From Phorcus lineatus (taxonomy: Eukaryota; Mollusca; Gastropoda; Trochida; Trochidae), in NCBI GenBank assembly GCA_921293015.1, contig OV121088.1, forward strand, positions 16,033,645-16,097,644: a stretch of DNA of 64,000 nucleotides, in the 5' to 3' direction. How positions within the stretch are numbered: the first letter of the stretch is position 1; each line of letters starts with the position of its first letter. Below the pieces are notes generated by a model. The model did not search any database. It was not told the origin of the DNA and saw nothing but the letters and a program-made list of their open reading frames with translations. This document shows, piece by piece, positions 25,662 through 36,175 of this stretch. The position numbers and the translations under genes were made by a program.

Positions 25662-26515
25662 CAGTTGCAGGGTGTATCAGTCTCTGAAGTCAAGGTAGCA
25701 TCTGCTGCTATTCAACCATCCTCTGTTGTCAAAGACTTGGGTGTATATATAGATTCTGCCCTCTCGCTTGATACCCAAATAAATTATCTGTGTAAAGTCT
25801 GCCATCACCAACTCAGAATCATCAGTTCCATCCGCCGTTACATCACTATAGACTCTGCCCACGCCTTAGTTAGGTCACTTGTGTTCTCTAGACTAGACTA
25901 TTGCAATAGCCTGCTTGTTGGATTGAACTCTATGCAAGCACTAAAGCTTCAAAGAATTCAGAACACTGCAGCCCGCATTGTCTGTCTGAAATCTAAACGA
26001 GACCACATCACTCCATCTCTCATCTTCCTTCATTGGCTCCCTGTCAAGTACCGTATTAACTTCAAGATCTTGTGCCTTGTATATAAATGTCTTAACAATC
26101 AAGCCCCTGATTACCTATCAGAACTGCTCACTCAGTACACCCCTACCAGAAGTCTCAGATCTCAACATCAACACCTACTTACAGTCCCTAAAGTCAAACT
26201 TGTCTCCTGTGGTCAAAGAACCTTTGCCTTCACTGCAGCAAAACTTTGGAATTCCCTGCCAGCTCACATCAAATGTGCCAAATCACTAAACTGTTTCAAA
26301 TCCATCCTAAAAACTCACTATTTTTCATTAGCATTCTGTTAGATTCTATTCGTGCAATCCATGTGTATATATTTGTGTAAAGTTTCCCTGTGTATATACT
26401 TGTGTAAAGTTTTTAACACTTCTTTCTTTGTAGCGCCTTGAGCGAGCATTTAATGCACGGATGCTGGCGCATTTACAAATATCCACTATTATTATTATTA
26501 TTATTATTATTATAA
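25662..26515 (+). mobile_element. L2/CR1-type LINE, 5'-truncated, intact C-terminal frame
   Basis: An uninterrupted 225-codon frame (25665-26342) matches the C-terminal part of an L2/CR1-group reverse transcriptase ORF. Landmarks are SSVVKDLGVYIDS, SRLDYCNSLL, LQRIQNTAARIV, FLHWLPVKYRINFKI and AAKLWNSLPAHI. The ATG-like beginning is only the truncation point. The RT catalytic core lies upstream and is missing. After the stop comes a typical 3' UTR (GCGCCTTGAGCGAGCATTTA) ending in an ATT trinucleotide tail (about 26487-26513). The clean frame suggests a fairly recent insertion. Nothing like it is present at the corresponding place in unit B. Confidence 0.93.
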
Positions 26516-26710
26516 TTTTATGTATGAACGTAGTATTCGTATAAGAATCAGATGAGACTATATATAAAGAATTTTCTATTTTGTAAATATGTAAATGTTG
26601 ATAACAAAATAATGACGTGTTTTTGTATTACTTTACGATATAAAGGTTCACAGAGTTTGTTTTTGGAGTCAATTATGTCAAACTTAATAAATAGTATTTT
26701 TGTATCGAGA

Positions 26711-27045
26711 TGCATCCTGCTTCATCAGCGTAATTGAATCCGCTGATCCTGCTCCTTCCATATACCCTGATATCCTTTAGGCCAAAAGCCTCGTATCGCT
26801 AGCTATCTAACCAGCCAATGAGACAACTCGCATCCAGCAACAGTGGCACAACCCGGATGGAAAATTCATAAGAGTAGCTTTAAGCTCTTTGAATAACGAA
26901 ATTTCATTGGCTGAAACAATAACAGGTGAGTACAGCCACGAACATCAAGACGCGCCAGCCACACGAGGGATTTGGCTCGAAAGAGGTCAGGGTATATGAA
27001 GGAGCTCGATCAGCGGATTCAATTACGCTGATGAAGCAGGATGAT
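26711..27045 (+). mobile_element. MITE with long (about 60 bp) inverted repeats, full copy
   Basis: Left end CATCCTGCTTCATCAGCGTA is the reverse complement of the right end near 27020-27040 (TACGCTGATGAAGCAGGATG). The inverted match continues inward through CTCCTTCCATATACCCTGA. The interior contains AACCAGCCAATGAGAC and GGCACAACCCGGAT. Other members: 47690-48027 (nearly complete, opposite orientation), 35983-36175 (left part), 43322-43382 and 52648-52708 (right ends). No transposase is encoded. Confidence 0.9.
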
Positions 27046-27469
27046 CGAGAAGTGGTGTTTTTATCTCTAAAAAAGCATTTCAGTGCTTATTTGTTAAGTA
27101 TAATGACAATAAACAGGTTAAAGTCGTGATTTGTGATCGGAAACCGGAAGATAATGTGTGCCTATGACTCATTAATTTAATTTGGGAAAGTCACTTGCAG
27201 CAGACACACATGCAAATATGGATTGGTAGTATATAGTAGGACTTTTATATAATAGACATACGAAATGAACACAGAATTTCGACGTCCTAACATTTTTTAG
27301 GCCATTTTTCGTTTGTATCATTGAAAACATGAAAATATCAGTTAGTTAGGCGAGTTTGACTTAACTCAGGGTCTATGGTATTTTGGCTCTTATTTAAGGA
27401 AAATAAAAAATCCTAAAAATAATCTGTCACTTTAACGAAATGCAATAGATGCTCGCCTAATTCCTTTAG

Positions 27470-27790
27470 ACTGCTGATTTCATAATGGTATCAAACTTCT
27501 CTTGTTTTTCTGACCACAACAAGAAGGAGAATAGCCCTGGGGTATTTAGGTAATTAATCAGTTATTCTTCAATACAAAGCACTTCCTAGCTTTTGATGTC
27601 TTCTATTACACAGGAATTCATCTAAAAGAAACCCAAGTAAAAATGCCCATATGGCGAATTGTGAAATGCATTGCTATTCCTGTTCGGAAATAACGATTTC
27701 AATTTCTAATACAGGGGGAACAAAAATCTAATCTAGTAAAGATGCTCTTATGACGAATCATGAAATGCATTGCAATTTACAATTAATTGA
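27470..27790 (+). repeat. repeat module S, copy 1
   Basis: Similar to 29720-29960 and to 46770-47000. Landmarks are TTTCTGACCACAAC, AAGAAGGAGAATA, CCCATATG and GCGAATTGTGAAATGCATTG. The 29720 and 46770 copies are A/B partners, so this copy reflects an earlier duplication. Confidence 0.7.
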
Positions 27791-27839
27791 TTGTGTTGGT
27801 CACATTTGCCAACGCCTACACACAATCTGTCCACGAAGT

Positions 27840-28180
27840 TCTGTCAAATTCATTATTTAATAATCATACTAAAGTAGACCTGAGGCTAGGAACAGGAAAC
27901 AAATAAGAGGCCCACTTATTTAACTGTTTCCATATTTGAGTTAATCAATTTACGGAAAACAGTTTCAGGAAACACCATGTACTCAAGTGACTCCTTCTAA
28001 CCATGCGTTTAGCCCTCTTTTTTCTATTTAGGTCATGGACTCAACTACATGAATTTTGAATTCCACTGAAAAAATAAACGTTTATAAGAGTCTGATGTTT
28101 TGATGAGTTTTGTCTGTGCACTTGCTGCCTTTCATATTGATTTGTACTCTGAAATGGAGAAATAATCTACAACGATGCAA
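27840..28180 (+). repeat. repeat module M, copy M4
   Basis: Near-identical stretches are shared with 43995-44235 in unit B (GACCTGAGGCTAGGAACAGG, GGCCCACTTATTTAACTGTT, GGAAAACAGTTTCAGGA). It is more distantly similar to M1 and M3. Confidence 0.8.
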
Positions 28181-28279
28181 TTAACTTATAACATTCACTG
28201 ACCCTTTTTCCTGTTTTTCCTTGAAAGAGTTTACACATTCATTTCATACTTATATATTGCAACTTAAAGTTATTGCATT

Positions 28280-28720
28280 GATGGTAGAGAATCTTGTTGG
28301 TCAACCATAAATAGAATGACGCCAAAGATGGATAATCGACACTGCTACGATAGAGTAGAATTGTGGCTAGCCACAACGCGACTTCAGAGGCTCTATTATT
28401 GAACTGCTTTGCCCATTTTGTGTGCGTATGATTTTGATTTATTTTATACACTAGCTTGATCTCTTAATTTAATAATAAAAAGGTTATATATACTTCTATG
28501 TTTAGATTGAAATATTCTAAAAGTGTTAAATATGTAAAATACGCATTATACATGCAGTGCATACCATATTGATTGGAACTGAGGGAGGGACGTTAGTAAT
28601 CTAATAACATGCAATCTATAACCCAGCTATAGATTTACGAGGTCTACTGGCGTCTCTTTTTAGATTTTTGACCCAGAAGTTTCAAATTCCCTCTGCCCTT
28701 TAAGTAATATTTACATAATA
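28280..28720 (+). repeat. repeat module M, copy M5
   Basis: Contains AGAATCTTGTTGGTCAACC, ATAAATAGAATGACGCCAAA, GATAATCGACACTGC and AGAGGCTCTATTATTGAACT, then CTAATAACATGCAATCT. It is matched by 45985-46310 in unit B and lies immediately after M4, so two M units are in tandem here. Confidence 0.78.
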
Positions 28721-28910
28721 ATTCATATCTATATATAAAAGTATCTTATAAACAGAACAAGTGATAGTTTCAAATAAGTTCATTCATCCACAAAACATTT
28801 CTATGCTATATTTCAAATAATAAAGTTGCAATCGTACGAGGATGACTGCATTCATGAATAAAATAGAATCTCTCCGATTCTACATTAACGCAACATTTAC
28901 TTTTGATTTT

Positions 28911-29228
28911 GGGATGGGATAGCGCAGTGGTTAGCGCGTTCGGCTTCGGATCAAGAGGTCCGTGGTTCGAATCCCGCCAGGGGCTCGGCAACTGTTCTAC
29001 ACGCAGAAAACTGTTCTACACGCAGTAAGGTTTGGGTGCAATGCTACACTGAATTTCAGTACAGTACCACCCATGGTTCGCTAGTTCCAGCCGATGTTCG
29101 CAGGTTTCACCGCAATGCATAGCCACAATGGTGTTGCGGGCTTTCTCCCTGCAATAATATTAGCACCCGCGATATAAGTGAAATACTCTTGAAAGCGGCG
29201 TTAAACCCTATATCACCTCACCTCACCT
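28911..29228 (+). mobile_element. tRNA-derived SINE (tRNA-Arg-like head), best-preserved copy
   Basis: The first 66 bases fold plausibly as a tRNA: A box TAGCGCAGTGGTTAGCGCG, an anticodon loop CTTCGGA (anticodon TCG, tRNA-Arg-like) and B box GGTTCGAATCC near 28963. The body holds CACCGCAATGCATAGCCACA and ends GCGGCGTTAAACCC, then ATCACCTCACCTCACC. A short unit (CTGTTCTACACGCAG) is duplicated in tandem at about 28992-29025. The corresponding site in unit B has only an inverted SINE tail (46464-46509), so this insertion is separate. Confidence 0.92.
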
Positions 29229-29426
29229 TTTGATTTTCATGTCATAACATACAACCAACTGCTAAAACAGTGTAACCTGGTACAGAATGGCAAACTTCAA
29301 AACCGTTAATATGTGATTTGAAATCTATTTTCTTTTCTCCCCCTTTTCTGTTATTTAAATTGCAGTCACGTTCAAAATGACCACTATATTTCGTCCCATT
29401 TTAACCAAATTAGATATAAATATATA

Positions 29427-29709
29427 AGAGGGGAAGTCAATAAGTTCAAACGACGACTATCTGTTTCGCAATTTGAAACCACACTTCCGTGGTACATGAT
29501 TTGGCGATGATGATGAACTAAAGGCGGCCTCTGAGGCATGGCTGAAGGGCAGGTCAGAGGACTTCTACCGCAAGGGCGTAGACAGTTTCAAAGACAAATG
29601 GGCAAAGTGCATATAGGTCAAGGGAGATTATATTGAGAAATAAAATCAAAATCACAACCATTTGCTTCTATTTTATATCAACTTCTATGAACTTAATGAC
29701 TTCCCCTCG
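29427..29709 (+). mobile_element. mariner element, internally deleted
   Basis: Terminal inverted repeats GAGGGGAAGTCAATAAGTTCA and TGAACTTAATGACTTCCCCTC flank a 283-bp element with TA target duplications (29425-29426 and 29710-29711). The interior encodes the C-terminus of a mariner transposase: GDDDELKAASEAWLKG, EDFYRKGVDSFKDKWAKCI, then VKGDYIEK and a stop, with one internal TAG. The DNA-binding domain and the catalytic triad are deleted, so it can only be mobilised in trans. The corresponding unit B region (near 46765, GATATACATGTG) is an empty site. Confidence 0.93.
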
Positions 29710-30599
29710 TATGTGCACCTAATATCTTCCGACTGATGATTTAACATAACATCAAAGGTCTCACAACAAGAAGGAGAATATCCCCTGGAGTATTGAGGTA
29801 ATTAACATGGCATTCTTCCTTACAAATAACATCCTTGCCTTTGACTTCTTCTTATTAATCATGAGGTCTCCAACAGAAACCTTAGAAAAGATTCCCATAT
29901 GACAAATTGCGAAATCCAATACTATTCCTGACAGGAACACACTTTATTTAGGAGTAACTTTAACACTATTTCACAGTTGTTGTCGAATATTCTAACAAAG
30001 GTTGTGGTCTTGTATGAAACAACTGAACACGACAATGATCTTCTGATTGATCGTCTTATCTATTTTTCAATACCTACCTTCTTTAAAGGTCCTCATAAAA
30101 TCTTCGTAAACATAAAAATTGAAAAAAGTCGGAACGTATTACACTTTAAATAATGAAATGGATCATCCATATTATTACACTACCATCATGTAGAAGGACT
30201 CTCAAACAAAAGACTTCAGAGGCCCTAATAGAAAAATATTCCAAACTTAAGTTGAAGAGTAGAAATCTAGCAGTTCGTGTACCAATATCAAATATTGTTG
30301 TACCCCTACTGCAAGTTTATTGAAGTTCCGGAGATATGATTTACAACCCATCCTTTGTATGTAAACCTTCAAATCAAAGAATTCGATGTTGATTTTGGTG
30401 ACTTTGACATCTTTGCAAAGGTCACATTAAGTAAAGAAATACCTTTTGGGTGTTACAAGACAAGCAAACATAACAACGTAATGTAACTGGATTATTTTAC
30501 AGTCAGTATCATAGGTTCCCCTCTATATTCGTTTCTCTTAATTTCGAACTGTTTGATAACAGCAGTACCAAAATCAGTGTAATATCAATCATTTTTATT

Positions 30600-31210
30600 A
30601 CCAATAACGAGTCTTATTCATTATTCTCTTTCTTCTAAACATACAGCTGCATATCGAAAGTTTGTTCACTTACCACTGAATCGTAGTGCAAATATCATGT
30701 GTGGAATAGCCATTCTTGAATTCATTATGGTATTGACTGGACTCTCGTGCAAAAAATAAGAATTTTTGCATATTGACATAGACAGAACGGGTCACATTTT
30801 CGAAATTTCGATTTCGTTAAATGTAAAAAAAATTTCCCATATCGATTCTCGAAGATTAAAACCAACATAATCACATTGACTTTGTGCGAAGAAACAAACG
30901 TGACTAATTTTTGAAGAAGTTGATATCTTATAAAGGATTTTATGGAGAAAAATAAAAATTAATGTTTTCGGAATTTTGACCCCTGGTCACTTCAATGACC
31001 TGCCAAAACTGTTACGGGTAATTGTGGGTTACGATAAACCTTTGCCTTAAAGAAGAATGGATATGCATATGTGTATTGAAAATTCAATATCATACGTTTC
31101 TTTTTCGCAACGTTACGATACCTCAAAGGCATCTCAAATTACATGATATTTGCACTAGTATATTCAGGTATGTGAACAAACTTTTGGCATGCAGCTGTAC
31201 ATACATATAT
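30600..31210 (+). repeat. repeat module P, copy 2
   Basis: Collinear partner of 15690-16350 (TTTTGACCCCTGGTCACTTC, ATTACATGATATTTGCACTA, ATGCAGCTGTA). The frame at 31022-31351 overlaps the matching frame in copy 1 but shows no coding constraint. Confidence 0.75.
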
Positions 31211-31774
31211 ATCAACATCAACAACATTTACTTAATAATCAGCATGACTGTAGGCCTTTATGAATCCTGTCAGATCATTCACCTCCATATCACATTTTTT
31301 TCATATTATCTTCTCTTCACTCGTTATGTCGTGTTTTACCTCTTTTTATAAATCAATGTATGATTGTTTCACAACTTTGGTCATCGCTTTTAAGTTTATA
31401 TCACCTTGTCATGACCTTGCAAATAACACGATGAATTAAATCTCATTGCCTTAAATTACGCTTATTCTTCGCCAAACATGGGAAAATAACGCTATCACAT
31501 CATGATACAAAACAATACATTTTCTATTAGTGTATTTACTCTATACATAAAAATAAGATATATTAATCAAGAACACATTGAGTGCTGCTATACTTCAACT
31601 ATCCTCCAAACTAGGAAATTATCACGAAATCCCCCCAAAAAACTTCTATTTCTATTTAGCCGAGTAATATAATATTTTGCTTTGCATCGTTGAATAACGA
31701 CGATGACAATTGCCACATCAAATCATTGAATCCTACCATTGATAGACCCATTAATACTAAAAAATTTCAAGAAA

Positions 31775-32893
31775 GAAACTAGTTACAGTAATGCCCAACC
31801 TTTTAATGAATGGGGTACCAATTGAATCAGTTGAATCACATAAACATCTGGGACTTTCTTTGCAAAGCGATGGTAACTGGAAAATGCATATAGATGATAT
31901 TATTTCTAAGGTTAGTTCTATGTTCAACTGCTTGAGAAGTCTTAAATATCGCCTTCAGAGAAAAACAACTACATACTCTTTATGGTTCATTTATTTTACC
32001 GATATTTGATTATTGTGATTATATCTGGAACAATTGTATGCAAACTAGAAAAACTTCACTTAGATTCCCTCAGAACCATATGTGGATCCGTTAAAGGAGT
32101 AAGTCATTTTATTTTGAAACCGGTTTTACATCTCTAAGCGAACGTCGCAAAAATCATCAAATGTGTGTATTCAATAAAATGTTCTATGATAAAACTCCAA
32201 AATATCTATCAGATTTGATACCATTAAACATATCCTCTGTATCGACGTATGAATCAAGATCATCAAACATACTCAAGTACCTCTCTATCGCACTGAATCA
32301 TATAAAAAATCATTTTTACAATCTTCTGTGTTGGAGTGAAATATGCTTGATGATAAACTAAGAAACATAGACTCAGTAGGGTTGTTTAAAAAACACCTTG
32401 ATCGAAATGTATCATGTAATGTACATCATATTATAAGAAACTTTGGAGGGGGTAAAAACAAAATTATTCACTGTAAATTAAGCCTTGGCTGTAGCGATCT
32501 AAACGGACATAAATTTGATAGATGTTTACAAAATACGTCAAGCTGCCCATGCGGTCACCATTATGAAGATGCCATTCACTTTCTCTTTATTTGTCCAATT
32601 TTGCTCGGTTTTGGATAAGAGTGTTTTAATGGTTATGATATTCAAACTGTTTTATTCTGACGAAATCAACGAAAAGATTTTTAAATCTGTTCATTTATAT
32701 TTTACCCTTACTAAACGTTTTTCTGTTTAATCTATAAGTATTTATCATAAAGTTTGCTAACTTCAATGATGATGAATTAAGATATGATGTATAAATGTAT
32801 ATATGTATGCATGGGAGAGGTATTCAGATAGGCTGCTAGCCTGTTTACCAATCCCTTTCTCCTTTCTGAAATAAATAATGTTTAAAAAAAACA
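31775..32893 (+). mobile_element. Jockey/CR1-group LINE fragment, decayed
   Basis: The end of a LINE reverse-transcriptase ORF is visible in several frames. It starts with ESHKHLGLSLQSDGNWKMHI (31840), then FNCLRSLKYRLQRK, LPIFDYCDYIW, FYDKTPKYLSDLIP, FKKHLDRN and KIIHCKLSLGCSDLN. A terminal zinc-knuckle-like SSCPCGHHYEDAIHFLFICP (C-x-C-x8-H-x4-C) follows, ending with EKIFKSVHLYFTLTKRFSV. The 3' UTR (GGCTGCTAGCCTGTTTACCA) ends with AAATAATGTTTAAAAAAAA at about 32893. Four or five frame breaks make it non-functional, and the 5' part including the catalytic core is missing. Unit B has no counterpart. Confidence 0.88.
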
Positions 32894-33191
32894 AAACTTA
32901 ATCATTTAGCACATCTGACCTCTCTTCATACTGTAATTTACATTATTTAACTTAGTCATTCTTATTCAAATTAATCAATTATATCACATGATTTTTCTGG
33001 GTTTGTACTATGTTTTCATCATAATTTTAAAGTCTATATTCAAACTTGTTATCGCACTTATCAGACCATAACAATTTTACTGTTTCTGTTAGTAGCGTAG
33101 TTACATTTCAAACGAACAGTTATAAAGCTCACGTTTTGATAAAAAAATCTCTTCATATATCTCTGCTCATGCTCACTTGCCATGACTAGAG

Positions 33192-33551
33192 ATTATTACC
33201 CGAGAAAGTGTGTCATATGACTTTTACGAAATGAGTGCGAATTTTTGTATTACTCTAGCGAGAGCGAGGCTTATACACATTTCGCACGAGTTTCGTAAAA
33301 GTCATATGACACAATTCCGAGGGTTATAATTTCTTTATTATCGATTCTATTTCATTTAAAACACCTGGAAAGCGGCCTGCTTTCTTTGCGGCGGCCCGCT
33401 TCAGTGACGTCACGAACAATGGTTTGATGACGTAACAGACGATATACGGTAACTCGCGCTGAAACAATCGTTGCTAGGCAAAAGTGATATGTGCACATGT
33501 GCTCATATTGAAAATATGTCACCGCTAATGATTAACCATATGGGTAATAAT
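33192..33551. mobile_element. foldback MITE
   Basis: Ends ATTATTACCC (33192-33201) and GGGTAATAAT (33542-33551) are inverted repeats. Inside, arms of TGTGTCATATGACTTTTACG and its complement, perfect over 23 bp, lie about 60 bp apart (33212-33311), which would form a strong hairpin. Unit B lacks the whole stretch at the matching point (about 47465), consistent with insertion. A palindromic TGACGTCA and other GC-rich motifs occur at about 33404. No coding capacity. Confidence 0.75.
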
Positions 33552-33851
33552 AGTTTAGATGCTATAGTGTTTATCGCAGTTATCAGACTTAAACAATCGT
33601 TTCTGTTTCTGTGGGCTGCGTATGAATTATTCAGGTTTTTGGCAAGAAAATATGATTTGCTAAATTACCAATTAGATGTTCACAAGGAACAATGACTTCT
33701 TCACGTTTAATGAATAAAGATCAGCACTAATGAACATTTCACTACATCCAACAACACACAACACCTGCTTTGAATCCTAATTAATATAATCTAAGTCAAT
33801 TTAATTTGATCACGAAATATCTAGACTATTATGTAGCATTCAAACATGACA

Positions 33852-33905
33852 AGTGAGTGAGTGAGTGAGCAACAATATTTCAGTTATAAACTTGACACGA
33901 AAACT
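33852..33905. repeat. GTGA-tail repeat
   Basis: AGTGAGTGAGTGAGTGAGC is followed by AACAATATTTCAGTTATAAA. It is the terminal motif of the LINE at 34366-34985, here without other recognisable LINE sequence. Confidence 0.7.
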
Positions 33906-34365
33906 AGAATGAAAATACTGCTTTCTGATTTGTTCCTCATATAAATTTTGTAGTTATTACCTCTAAATAGTTACGACCAATTCACATTCTTCCACGTATA
34001 CAAATTGCACTCAGTTAACTTACTGTTCACATGGACTTGCAGATAACTGCAACATGGATTTCAAAATCGAAAATTTTACCAACATTCTGGAAACCTATAA
34101 ATGTGTTGATATGAGATAAATCTATCCTCAGATTTATTTTGGGCTCTAATGTAATGCCCTTTTTATCCCCCAATCTAATTTTCATAAAACGTTTATCTTC
34201 AATTTTGCTAAATGCTTCCATCTCCTTCCCGCCTTAAATTCACAAGTGACCATATCTCCTGGCACAGTGTATTTTACCATGACACAAAACAAAGGTTTCT
34301 TGTCCGATTTTCTAAAATTTTAAACACTTCACTAATTCACTTCAACTAATTTTAGAGTACCGTCC

Positions 34366-34985
34366 CGTGATTGGGTGAGTGAGTGAGTGAGTTATTGTTT
34401 AACGCCGCTTGGGCAATATTTCAGCCATTAGCGGCGTGAGATTTAATGAAATGAAATTGATTGCAAAAGCAAAGACATGATACAGCACGAAGGCTGTAAA
34501 AACATCAGCAAAATATCACAGAGTTGGTTAAAAACTGATATACAATGTATAAAATTCTACAACTTATCAAATAGATTGATTTCCTTTAGATAGGTTAAAA
34601 TGCTGTGTTCACCGATTTGATTAAAAAGTTGTGAAATTGAAACATTTGTGTAAAATGTTTCCCTTAATTGTGCAGTGTCCCAGCATTCGCACAGGATGTG
34701 CTTAACTGTGAGTGGACACTGACAGGGAATACACACAGGAGGGTCTTCCACCTTTAAAAGATATAAATGAGTGAGATGGCTGGTGTCCAATGCGACATCG
34801 TCGCAAAACACATGCTTCCTGACGGGTAAAAGAAGATAGAGATTTATAACCTAAATGAGGTTGTATTGCATGAAGTTTATTGTATTGTTGTTGGTCCCAT
34901 TGGGACCGCCAACACTGTTTGATGTAAGATTTGATAGCGTCCCTTGATTGGGTCAGTCCTTTTGTAGGGATGATAGGTCAACCTA
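34366..34985 (-). mobile_element. I/Nimb-like LINE 3' end with GTGA tail
   Basis: On the minus strand the coding end reads QSRDAIKSYIKQCWRSQWDQ and VLRRCRIGH. After a frame change it continues LTHLYLLKVEDPPVCIPCQC, LTVKHILCECWD (C-x2-C-x7-H-x4-C) and finally LTYLKEINLFDKL with a stop at 34557. This is the region after RNase H in I-group elements. The 3' UTR runs on to GCCGCTAATGGCTGAAATAT, then CGGCGTTAAACAATAACTCA and a CTCA tandem tail (34375-34398). It therefore links the abundant GTGA/TTTAACGCCG repeats to a LINE 3' end. Everything upstream of the C-terminus is missing. Confidence 0.85.
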
Positions 34986-35982
34986 TGTATCAACGTGAAA
35001 ATCGTAGATCATGTTGATATTATCTTAAATGACATAAAGTTGAGTTGTATTTAAAATCCTTTTGGTTCCAAATGGAACTATACCATAGTGTCGAAAGCAA
35101 GTGGAACCGGTCTGTACTTGTTCAACCTAATCACATTGATGTTGCGCAAGGCAAATTAGATCCTCTTTATTTTTTCTAATTAGTCATGTTAGAATGGAGA
35201 TTAAAATTAAATTAGGGGTAAAAATTGCACGACATACAACCCCAAAATAAAAAACAGAATGGATTTATCTCCTAATTAACGCATCCAAAAATCGAAAAAT
35301 AAAATTGTTCTAACACTGTCATGTTGTAAGAAAAGAAAAGCCTTGTTATTAAAAATCACGTGTAGGTCTTATGAAACTAGCATTATCTATAGACTTTTTG
35401 ATTCCTTATTACTTAAATGAACACTGAAACTAGAGATAACAATCTTAAAAGCAATACATTCGTCATCAATTCAAGGATATGTTGTGATAAAATATCAATA
35501 ATTTATGTCTAATGTATTAAAGTCTCCTTGTTTGAAGTTGAATTTCATGTTTTTTGAATTGTGAGGACGATCTAACTGGCACAACACTGGAAAATAAAAT
35601 ACAATAAATTACTGTAAATCTTTACTTGGTTATAGCAATACATTGTGACATGACTCACTATGCTTCCCGAGACGTATGAAATATTGACTAGCAAGCTGAT
35701 GTGTAATGAAATCATGAGCTTAACTAATGAAGTTAACCTATCGGCTTACATTTTCGTACATATGAAGGCTATACTAATTAATATTGTATCTTAGGCATCT
35801 AAATAAAGAGGGAAGCGGAAGTGCTTGTCCATGTCAATACTCTTCAGTTGGCAATTACATCTTGCTGGGACTTAATTAGGTATATTCAGGAATAATTTAT
35901 CACTACTGTCGTCCAAGGGTCAATGACTTATTATTCATTACTGAGGGCAAATTGTACGCTCTACTTTCCTACAATCCTACTA

Positions 35983-36175
35983 AATCCGCTCTGCTCCTTC
36001 CTTATACACTGATCTCTTTCAAGCCAAATGCCTCGTATCGCTAGCTATTTAACCAGCCAATAAGACGACTCGCATCCATCAACAACGGCACAACCCGGAT
36101 CTGTTGAGTTTAAGACAATGACTTCGAGCTTCTTGCATAACGACATTTCATTGCCTGATTTCATTAACCATTCAA
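35983..36175 (+). mobile_element. MITE of the 26711 family, left part
   Basis: Contains AATCCGCTCTGCTCCTTCC, CTCGTATCGCTAGCTATTTA, AACCAGCCAATAAGACGACT and GGCACAACCCGGATC. The right inverted repeat is missing. It lies at the junction between units A and B. Confidence 0.82.

Larger units (their letters stand above)
14480..35950 (+). repeat. tandem segmental duplication, unit A
   Basis: Matches unit B (36490-48720) in the same orientation and order. Anchor pairs read directly: 14590/36550 (TAAGACTTAATGCT), 15690/37620 (GTTGATCTGGTGA), 16420/37790 (CACAACCTCTTTGACATATG), 16740/39093 (ATACTCTCTGCCGGGATTAG), 19915/39870, 21760/42495, 23755/42905 (AAATACGGAAATTGCC), 24920/43145, 27890/44015, 28395/46090, 29860/46915 (TTATTAATCATGAGGTCTCC), 33745/47605 and 35840/48580 (GTGCTTGTCCATGTCAATAC). 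Similarity ranges by eye from about 75 to over 90 percent. Unit A is about 9 kb longer, mostly through later insertions. Confidence 0.9.

Noticed and set aside
28911-28980. tRNA-like sequence
   Set aside because: It has A and B boxes and an Arg-like loop but runs directly into a SINE body shared with 5314-5600, so it is a SINE head, not a tRNA gene.
33852-34450. GTGA tandem repeats as a CRISPR-like or regulatory array
   Set aside because: They are 4-bp tandem tails of transposable elements in a eukaryotic genome, with no spacers.
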